Origin: JACCXJ01 sp052387115
Lineage (GTDB): Bacteria > Pseudomonadota > Gammaproteobacteria > JACCXJ01
NCBI GenBank assembly: GCA_052387115.1
Contig: JBQTJM010000384.1
Location: 1 to 13,453, forward strand
Length of the DNA: 13,453 bases
Direction: 5' to 3'
This document shows, piece by piece, positions 7,517-13,453 of this stretch. The notes under the pieces are model-generated. The model saw only the letters and a list, made by a program, of their open reading frames with translations. It had not been told where the DNA came from and made no database searches. The position numbers and the translations under genes were made by a program. How positions within the stretch are numbered: position 1 is the stretch's first letter; every line of letters begins with the position of its first letter.

Positions 7517-7537
7517 GGTTAACCCGATTTAGGTTAA
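7517..7537 (+). promoter_or_regulatory. GGTTAA repeats / TTAACC-GGTTAA inverted repeat in the leader, possible operator
   Basis: GGTTAA occurs at 7517-7522 and again at 7532-7537. The first copy also forms the palindrome GGTTAACC, so TTAACC (7519-7524) and GGTTAA (7532-7537) are an inverted repeat with a 7-bp spacer. The element lies just downstream of the proposed transcription start and immediately upstream of the GGGGAGGG ribosome binding site, a plausible place for a repressor or for a small RNA hairpin. No known regulator motif is claimed. Confidence 0.3.
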
Positions 7538-7550
7538 GGGGAGGGTCGCT

Positions 7551-8903
7551 ATGCCACAGACACCCGCGCTCGGCAGCGTTAGACCGATCATCTTAGCGCT
7601 CGCCTGGCTCTCCGGCAGCGCGACGGCAGAGACCGAGGCGCCGACCTTGCCCCAGTATGGTGGCGATTCGCATCTCGGTGTCGTGACCTGCGCCGGCAGC
7701 ACCTGTCACGGGGCCACGCGGCCGTTCCAGAACGCCGCCATCAATCAGAACGAGTTCGTGATCTGGCAGCGTAAGGACAAGCACGCGCGTGCCTACAAGG
7801 TGCTCCTGAACGACCAATCCAAACGCATCGCCCGCAACCTCGGGCTCAAGGCGGCGCACGAGGCCAAGATCTGCCTGGACTGCCATTCGGACAATGTCGC
7901 GGAGGACCTGCGAGGCAAGCGCTTCCAGCTCTCCGATGGCGTCGGCTGCGAGGCCTGTCACGGTGGTTCCAAGCGTTACCTAGGGCCGCATGTATCGGGG
8001 GAGAACACCCGGCAACAGAACCTCGATGCCGGGATGTACGCTACCGAAACGCCCGAGTCGCGGGCGCTCTTGTGCCTCTCGTGCCATCTCGGTACCGATG
8101 ATAAATTCGCCACGCATCGCATCATGGGCGCCGGGCATCCGCGCATCAGCTTCGAGCTCGACACCTTCACCGAGCTGCAGCCCGCGCACTACAAGGTCGA
8201 CGAGGACTATCGCAAACGCAAACAGGTATTCTCTGGCGTGCAGGTGTGGGCGATCGGTCAGTTGATCGCGGTGGAGAGGTTCCTGAAGCTACTGGCCAGC
8301 CCCAAGTATCGGGGCATAGGCCCGTGGCCGGAGCTGGCGTTCTACGATTGCCAGGCCTGCCACCACCCGATGAGCGATCGGCGCTGGCGGCCGCGCGAGC
8401 TCACCCGTGCGCTCGGGCCCGGCGTGGTGCGGCTCAACGACGCCAATTTCCTGATCCTGAGCCAGATAGCGAGCCGACTCGCCCCCGATCTCGGCGAGCG
8501 CTTCAAGCGTGCCGTCGAAGACCTGCACCAGGCGACGATAAAGGACCAGGCCTCGGTGCAGGCGGCGGCCGCCCGGCTCGGCGAGGTGACGGCGAGCCTG
8601 CGCGGGATCCTGGTCCAGCACAGCTTCTCCGCCGCCGACATGAAGGCGATGTTGCAAGTCATGGCGAGCGAGGGGGCCTCCGGCGAGTACAACGACTACG
8701 GAACGGCGGAACAGGCCGTGATGGCGATGGCCGCGATCAAGGACGTGCTCGAACAGACCGGGTCATTGACGGCGGGCGAGAAGGCCGATCTCACGGCGCT
8801 CATGAGCAGGCTCTACGCGGTCCTCGAAGACCCCGATAAGTATCGGCCCGAGCAACTGTCGGCGGTTCTCCAGACCCTGGCGGGTCGGACCCCCAGGTCA
8901 TGA
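7551..8903 (+). CDS. Exported pentaheme c-type cytochrome, cytochrome c554-like
   Basis: This 450-residue periplasmic cytochrome begins with a Sec-type signal peptide (hydrophobic VRPIILALAWLSGS, likely cleavage after SATA near residue 26). Five covalent heme sites are visible: an unusual CX4CH, CAGSTCH (47-53), then CLDCH (108-112), CEACH (133-137), CLSCH (175-179) and CQACH (267-271). Text such as DGVGCEACHGG and ATHRIMGAGHPRISFEL resembles the cytochrome c554 / multiheme oxidoreductase fold. Additional His residues (H78, H147, H189, H196) could be distal ligands. The last 170 residues are heme-free and helical. A strong ribosome binding site (GGGGAGGG) precedes the ATG. It is the first gene of the operon, 66 bp before the flavoprotein. 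It may carry electrons or act on a small periplasmic substrate; the substrate cannot be read from the sequence. Confidence 0.85.
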   Translation: MPQTPALGSVRPIILALAWLSGSATAETEAPTLPQYGGDSHLGVVTCAGSTCHGATRPFQNAAINQNEFVIWQRKDKHARAYKVLLNDQSKRIARNLGLKAAHEAKICLDCHSDNVAEDLRGKRFQLSDGVGCEACHGGSKRYLGPHVSGENTRQQNLDAGMYATETPESRALLCLSCHLGTDDKFATHRIMGAGHPRISFELDTFTELQPAHYKVDEDYRKRKQVFSGVQVWAIGQLIAVERFLKLLASPKYRGIGPWPELAFYDCQACHHPMSDRRWRPRELTRALGPGVVRLNDANFLILSQIASRLAPDLGERFKRAVEDLHQATIKDQASVQAAAARLGEVTASLRGILVQHSFSAADMKAMLQVMASEGASGEYNDYGTAEQAVMAMAAIKDVLEQTGSLTAGEKADLTALMSRLYAVLEDPDKYRPEQLSAVLQTLAGRTPRS

Positions 8904-8969
8904 CGTCTCCATGGCCATCGGGATCCGGTCGGAACCCGTAGAACACCGGCAACGGCACCCGTCCCTCCG

Positions 8970-11390
8970 ATGGCGGCAACAGCCTTTAAGATAGCGATCA
9001 TCGGTTCCGGTCCGGGGGGGCTCAGCGCGGCTGCGCGGGCCGCCGAGCTCGGGGTTTCGCACGTCCTCCTGGAGAAGATGCCGCACCTCTCCGACACGGT
9101 CTATCGCTATGCCAAGGGCAAGCCGGTGATGGCGGAACCCACGATTTTGCCCTTGCGCAGCAGCGTCGGGTTCGAATTCGGTCCGCGCGAGCGCGTGCTG
9201 TCGGTGTGGGACGAGGGCGCGGCGGGTCTCGGCGTCAATGTCCGGCACGGCGCCGATGTCCAAGGGATCGCCGGGACGCGCGGTGACTTCACCGTGAGCC
9301 TGGTCGATGGGGAGGCGATAAGCGCCGAGTTCGTGGTCTTGGCAATCGGTAACGGCGTCCTGCGCAAGCTCGGGGTCCCCGGGGAAGACCTTCCCTTCGT
9401 CCAGTATCAACTCGATGACCCGGACGAATACGAGAACGAGACCATCGTCGTGGTCGGCGCCGGGGATTCCGCCATCGAAAACGCGGTCGCGCTTGCCGTG
9501 CACAACAAGGTCATCATCCTCAATCGCGGCGACGGGTTTGAAAAGGCCAAGGATGGGAACCGAATCGCTATCGAGCGGGCGATCCCCGAGACCATCGAAT
9601 GCTTCTATAAAAGCTCGGCAGTGAGGGTCGAACAGGCTTCCGACGGAAAGGGGAAGGCGGGTGTGCTGGTCGTCAGGACGGCAAAAGGCGAGGCTGTGCT
9701 CGACTGTGATCGCGTCATCGCGCGCCTCGGTGCCATTCCGCCGCGGAAGTTCGTAGAGTCCTGCGGGATCGAGTTTCCCAGTAAGGACCCGAATGCAGTG
9801 CCGGCTGTCAGCGCCCGGTATGAATCCAATGTCCCGGGCCTTTATGTCATCGGCGCGCTGGCCGGCTATCCGCTCATCAAGCAGGCCATGAATCAAGGCT
9901 ATGAGGTGATCGAATACATCGAGGGGCGCGACATCGAACCGGCCGATGAACCGGTCCTGCGGGACAAGTTCCGCGCCGTGATAGAGATCCGAAGCGTGGC
10001 CTCAGCCTTGGGGGCGATTCAAAAGAAGGTGCCGATCATGTCGGCCCTGACCACCTTGCAGTTGCGTGAGTTCCTGCTCGACAGCGTGATCCGGGCGCCG
10101 AAACGCGGTGAGGTTGTCTTCGAGCGCAATGACTTCCAGGATACCTTTTTTTCGATCGTGCGCGGCAGCGTCGACATCCATATCGACCCGAACGACGCCT
10201 CCAAGCGCGTGAGCTTGACGGAAGGGGGCTTCTTCGGCGAGGTAGGGCTCATCTCCGGACGGCGGCGCGGCGCCACGGTGACGGCCGGTGAGCGCTGTAT
10301 CTTGATCGAAAGCACGCGGCGCTCGATGATCAAATTGATCAGTTCGGTGGCTAAGGTGAAAGAGATCGTCGATGGCACCTTCCTGCGGCGCGCCATCCAG
10401 TCACAGATCGCACCGGAGTTACCGGCCGAAGCCTTGCAGGAGCTCGTAGCGAGCGCCCGAGTCGAGGAATTCGAAGCCGGTAAGGAGTTGTTCAAGGAAG
10501 GCGATCCCGGCGACTGCCTGCACCTCATCCGAAAGGGCTCGGTGACCGTGGCGCGCGAAATCGGAGGCCGGGAAATCGTGCTCTCTTATGTGGCGGCCGG
10601 CAACTATATCGGGGAGATGGCGCTCCTGACCGGCAGCCCGCGTTCCGCGACGGTGCGTGCCTCGATCGAAACGGAGACCATCCGCCTCGACGGCGCGGCC
10701 TTCAAGAGGCTGCTCTCCCGCTCGCCGGATATCCAAGACAAGATGCAGAAGAAAGTGCGAGATCTCCTCGCGGGGCAGTCGGCCAAGGTGCAGGCAGGCC
10801 CCGAAACGGGGGCCGATCTGATCTCGTTCCTCGTGAACCAAGGTGTCGGTGAGGCGGTCGATGTCCTCTTGATCGACGAGTCCCTGTGCGTGCGCTGCGA
10901 CCACTGCGAAAAGGCCTGCGCCGAGACCCATGGCGGGACCTCGCGCCTCGACCGGGAGGCGGGACCGACGTTCGCGTACATCCACGTCCCCACCTCGTGC
11001 CGGCACTGCGAGCACCCGCACTGCATGAAGGACTGCCCCCCCGATGCCATCCACAGGGCGCCGAACGGCGAGGTCTACATCCAGGACAGTTGCATCGGCT
11101 GCGGGAATTGCGAGACCAACTGCCCCTACAACGTCATCCAGATGGCGGTGAAGGAAAAGCCGGAACCGGTGAATCTCCTGTCGTGGCTCCTGTTCGGCAA
11201 GGGCCGGGCCCCGGGAGAGGAGATCTCGGGCCATTACGATCCCGGGGCGGCGAAGATCGCCACGAAGTGCGATATGTGTAAGGACGTGGCCGGGGGGGCT
11301 GCCTGCGTCCGGGCCTGTCCTACGGGCGCAGCGATACGCGTGAGCCCGGAGGAGTTCCTGACCGTGACTCGCCGTGCCGCGAATGCTTGA
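8970..11390 (+). CDS. FAD/NAD(P) oxidoreductase fused to two cNMP-binding domains and a four-cluster [4Fe-4S] module
   Basis: This is an 806-residue cytoplasmic fusion with no signal peptide. Residues 1-320 form a thioredoxin-reductase-like flavoprotein: FAD motif GSGPGGLSAA (12-21), NAD(P) motif VVGAGDSAIENA (161-172), and closing FAD motif VPGLYVIGALAG (288-299). It lacks the CxxC of thioredoxin reductases. Two cyclic-nucleotide-binding folds follow, at about 360-475 (FFGEVGLISGRRRGATV) and 485-600 (IGEMALLTGSPRSATVRA, with E549 and R558 of the phosphate-binding cassette intact). Residues 633-795 carry 16 cysteines for four [4Fe-4S] clusters (C640/643/646/650, C677/680/685/689, C708/711/714/718, C767/770/779/783), like NrfC/DmsB/HybA electron-transfer subunits. 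It probably moves electrons between NAD(P)H and the adjacent cytochrome b, gated by a nucleotide. Start ATG is the only in-frame option after the previous gene; its ribosome binding site is weak. Confidence 0.87.
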   Translation: MAATAFKIAIIGSGPGGLSAAARAAELGVSHVLLEKMPHLSDTVYRYAKGKPVMAEPTILPLRSSVGFEFGPRERVLSVWDEGAAGLGVNVRHGADVQGIAGTRGDFTVSLVDGEAISAEFVVLAIGNGVLRKLGVPGEDLPFVQYQLDDPDEYENETIVVVGAGDSAIENAVALAVHNKVIILNRGDGFEKAKDGNRIAIERAIPETIECFYKSSAVRVEQASDGKGKAGVLVVRTAKGEAVLDCDRVIARLGAIPPRKFVESCGIEFPSKDPNAVPAVSARYESNVPGLYVIGALAGYPLIKQAMNQGYEVIEYIEGRDIEPADEPVLRDKFRAVIEIRSVASALGAIQKKVPIMSALTTLQLREFLLDSVIRAPKRGEVVFERNDFQDTFFSIVRGSVDIHIDPNDASKRVSLTEGGFFGEVGLISGRRRGATVTAGERCILIESTRRSMIKLISSVAKVKEIVDGTFLRRAIQSQIAPELPAEALQELVASARVEEFEAGKELFKEGDPGDCLHLIRKGSVTVAREIGGREIVLSYVAAGNYIGEMALLTGSPRSATVRASIETETIRLDGAAFKRLLSRSPDIQDKMQKKVRDLLAGQSAKVQAGPETGADLISFLVNQGVGEAVDVLLIDESLCVRCDHCEKACAETHGGTSRLDREAGPTFAYIHVPTSCRHCEHPHCMKDCPPDAIHRAPNGEVYIQDSCIGCGNCETNCPYNVIQMAVKEKPEPVNLLSWLLFGKGRAPGEEISGHYDPGAAKIATKCDMCKDVAGGAACVRACPTGAAIRVSPEEFLTVTRRAANA

Positions 11391-11421
11391 CGGGCGCACA
11401 TAGGCGCTCGGACGACGCGGG

Positions 11422-12363
11422 ATGCACGAGGGGTTCTGGGCATACCGGAGGTATTTCTATCTCAAGCTGGCCTTGGGGCTCAGCGTGCTCTCGATCCTGG
11501 CCTACGCGCTGCACGATCCCCCGCACGGTGCCAACGGGGGGACATGGCTGGGCTATACCCTGGGGACCATCGGTGCCGGTTTGATTCTCTGGTTTCTGTG
11601 GTACGGCGTCCGCAAGCGCCAGTATCACTCGACGCTCGGTCAGGTGTCCGGGTGGCTGTCCGGCCATGTCTATCTCGGATTGGCGCTCGTCGTCGTCGCC
11701 ACCCTGCACAGTGGGTTCAAGTTCGGCTGGAACGTGCATACCCTGACTTATGTCCTCATGATACTGGTCGTCGTGAGTGGCGCCTATGGGGTCATGACCT
11801 ATATCCGCTTCCCGACGCGCCTGACGGACAACATGGGTGGCATGACGTTCGACAAGCGCATCAGGGCAATCGATGCCATGGTGGACGAGATCGCCAAGCT
11901 CGATCAGCAATGCCTCAAGACCGCGGCTGATATGGGCGACGAGGTCCATCAGAAGGTCCTGCGCTCGATCGACCGCACGTCGTTCAGCACGAAATCGTGG
12001 CGCGACGCACTCAGTGGCGTGAGCCAGGGGCTGGAAGACGTGGCCCGTGAAATCAAATCCATCGCCGGTGATGTCGCGCAAAAAACTCTGCCGCCCGCGA
12101 CCGTGCCGCCGGGTGCCGGAGGTGAATCCACGGTGTTCATGGTGGTCGACCAATTGGTGGACGCTCGCGACAGCGCCCGCGCCGAGCTGGGTCACCGGCT
12201 GCTCGACCTCATCACCAGAAAAAAAGCGCTGGTGATTCGGGTGCAGCGCGATATCGTCTACCGCAGCTTGCTCAAGTCCTGGCTTTATCTCCATCTGCCC
12301 CTGTCGATTGCGTTGCTCGCGGCCCTGACCGTTCATGTGGTCACGGTCTTCTTTTACTGGTAA
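11422..12363 (+). CDS. Five-helix membrane cytochrome b-like protein with two His-x13-His helices
   Basis: This is a 313-residue inner-membrane protein. Helices are seen at about 13-30, 44-62, 80-98, 107-127 and 287-311. Charge placement (RRYFYLK, RKR, FPTRL...RKK on one side) puts the N-terminus and the loop between helices 4 and 5 in the cytoplasm. Helix 3 holds H82 and H96, and helix 5 holds H291 and H305, both with the 13-residue spacing used by two-heme cytochromes b and by ferric-reductase/NOX proteins. H82 pairs naturally with H291 near the cytoplasm and H96 with H305 near the periplasm. The roughly 155-residue cytoplasmic insert is mostly helical and charged and could dock the flavoprotein. 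The gene lies 31 bp after the flavoprotein and 3 bp before the FHA cytochrome. I do not recognise the exact family. Confidence 0.75.
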   Translation: MHEGFWAYRRYFYLKLALGLSVLSILAYALHDPPHGANGGTWLGYTLGTIGAGLILWFLWYGVRKRQYHSTLGQVSGWLSGHVYLGLALVVVATLHSGFKFGWNVHTLTYVLMILVVVSGAYGVMTYIRFPTRLTDNMGGMTFDKRIRAIDAMVDEIAKLDQQCLKTAADMGDEVHQKVLRSIDRTSFSTKSWRDALSGVSQGLEDVAREIKSIAGDVAQKTLPPATVPPGAGGESTVFMVVDQLVDARDSARAELGHRLLDLITRKKALVIRVQRDIVYRSLLKSWLYLHLPLSIALLAALTVHVVTVFFYW

Positions 12364-12366
12364 GCC

Positions 12367-13453
12367 ATGCGCTGCCTGTTGCGGGTCGTCGTCCGTAGGA
12401 GTCAGGGCGTCGTCTCCTACGACGATCGGACGTTCGAGCGCGACCATCTCACGATCGGCCGGGGCTCGGATCGGGACCTGGAGCTCCCCGACCTGCGAGT
12501 GGCTTTGCATCATGCCAGGATCGACACGGCGGGACCCGGCCGTTTCGTCATCCACTCCGAGGTGCCGTCCGGGATCCGCCACAACGACGAGTCGGTCCCG
12601 TCGGCCTTCCTGGCGGTGGGAGACCAGGTGGGCATCGGTGATCACCGCATCACCGTGCAGCCTCCGGAGGGTGGTCATGACCTGGTACTGGAGGTCGCGA
12701 AGGTCCGCGCCGATTCCGGCCAGGAGGTCGAGAAGCGCGTCGCGGCGGCCTCGGGCAGCGGCCCGGAAAAGGGCCTGCGCCTGGGCGTGCGCGCCTGGTC
12801 CTGGATCCTGAGCATAACGATCCTCACGCTGTTCTTCGTCGTGCCGCTGGTCGCTCACCAGTGGGAGGCGACGCAGGGGTTTTTGCGCGGGGTCGTCCCG
12901 GGCGTCAGCGATCACGTGTGGAGCACGGGGGGGCTCACCGAGGGCCACCGGTATTTCAGCGACGACTGCAACAAGTGTCACGAACGGGCCTTCGTCTCGG
13001 TACGCGCGAGCGCCTGCGCCGAATGCCACAAGGACCAGCCGCATCACTTCGATGTCGAGCGTTTCAAGCTCCCGGCCCTCGCCGACAAGCAATGCGCCGC
13101 TTGCCATAAAGAGCACGGCGGGGCGCCGGCCCTGACCCGGCAGGACGAGGGCCTGTGCCTCGACTGTCACCGCGATATGAAAGAGACCGCGGCAGATTCC
13201 AAGCTCCTGGACATCCGCGGGGGGTTCGCGGATGAGCACCCGGAATTTCGCGCCACCTTCGTCACCCACGTGGGCGGAAAAGACCAATCCGAGCGCATCG
13301 GAATGGACCGACCGGAGCCCCTGAAGGAGCGCTCCAACCTGTTCTTCCCCCACACGACCCATCTCGACAAGACCGGGGTCCAGGGGCCCGATGGCAAGGT
13401 GGTGCTCGCCTGCGCGAGCTGTCACGTCCCCGAACCGGGGGGACGGCTCATGG
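12367..13453 (+). CDS. FHA-like domain, membrane anchor and periplasmic multiheme cytochrome c, 3' incomplete
   Basis: This gene starts at ATG 12367, 3 bp after the stop of the cytochrome b-like gene, and stays open to the window edge (362 codons seen). Residues 1-110 look like a forkhead-associated domain: LTIGRGSDRDLELPDLRVALHHARI carries the GR (31-32) and HA (49-50) landmarks, but the Ser that normally precedes xxHA is Ala46. A basic segment then leads to one membrane helix (about 143-163), giving N-in/C-out topology. The periplasmic part has CNKCH (201-205), CAECH (217-221), CAACH (243-247), CLDCH (264-268) and CASCH (349-353), with further His for bis-His ligation, as in cytochrome c3/c7-type proteins. 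It is probably the outer relay of the conduit, with the FHA part sensing a phosphoprotein or scaffolding in the cytoplasm. Confidence 0.82.
   Translation, partial: MRCLLRVVVRRSQGVVSYDDRTFERDHLTIGRGSDRDLELPDLRVALHHARIDTAGPGRFVIHSEVPSGIRHNDESVPSAFLAVGDQVGIGDHRITVQPPEGGHDLVLEVAKVRADSGQEVEKRVAAASGSGPEKGLRLGVRAWSWILSITILTLFFVVPLVAHQWEATQGFLRGVVPGVSDHVWSTGGLTEGHRYFSDDCNKCHERAFVSVRASACAECHKDQPHHFDVERFKLPALADKQCAACHKEHGGAPALTRQDEGLCLDCHRDMKETAADSKLLDIRGGFADEHPEFRATFVTHVGGKDQSERIGMDRPEPLKERSNLFFPHTTHLDKTGVQGPDGKVVLACASCHVPEPGGRLM

Noticed and set aside
11320..13425. Long open frame of 701 codons on the - strand
   Set aside because: It runs antisense to the cytochrome b-like and FHA-cytochrome genes, whose heme motifs, TM helices and spacing are clear. 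Long antisense frames are common at this GC content, and its product looks like low-complexity Arg/Asp/Gly/His text.

Overview
The window looks like a chromosomal segment of a GC-rich gammaproteobacterium, perhaps Chromatiales-like. The reasons are the order ffs-dnaX-ybaB-recR, a RecR/Orn/Nnr/TsaE set typical of Gammaproteobacteria, and strong GC bias at third codon positions. The lineage is inferred from synteny and protein style, not from a search.

Region 1 (1-1377) is accessory. It holds the 3' end of an Rhs polymorphic-toxin gene. The gene is cut by the window edge and appears broken by one extra C near 203-204. It ends in an unrecognised C-terminal tip, followed 12 bp later by a small, less GC-rich gene in the position of an immunity gene.

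Region 2 (1623-7415) is core information processing, all on the + strand: tRNA-Ser(GGA), the small SRP RNA (ffs), dnaX, ybaB, recR and orn, then nnr and tsaE. It looks like two familiar blocks joined together: ffs-dnaX-ybaB-recR and orn-nnr-tsaE. The usual follower of tsaE (amiB) is absent. A hairpin lies downstream of tsaE.

Region 3 (7474-13453, running off the end) is a tightly spaced + strand redox operon with its own candidate extended -10 promoter. It encodes: (i) an exported pentaheme c-type cytochrome; (ii) an 806-residue cytoplasmic protein joining a thioredoxin-reductase-like FAD/NAD(P) module without a CxxC, two cyclic-nucleotide-binding domains and a four-cluster [4Fe-4S] ferredoxin module; (iii) a five-helix membrane protein with two His-x13-His helices, as in two-heme cytochromes b, and a cytoplasmic helical insert of about 155 residues; (iv) a protein with a cytoplasmic FHA-like domain, one membrane helix and a periplasmic multiheme domain, incomplete here.

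Together the four proteins place redox centres on both sides of the membrane and in the bilayer. The simplest inference is a transmembrane electron conduit between a cytoplasmic NAD(P)H/ferredoxin-type pool and periplasmic hemes, carrying signal-sensing domains (cNMP, FHA) on its cytoplasmic side. I do not recognise it as a named system, and it is the most interesting part of the window.
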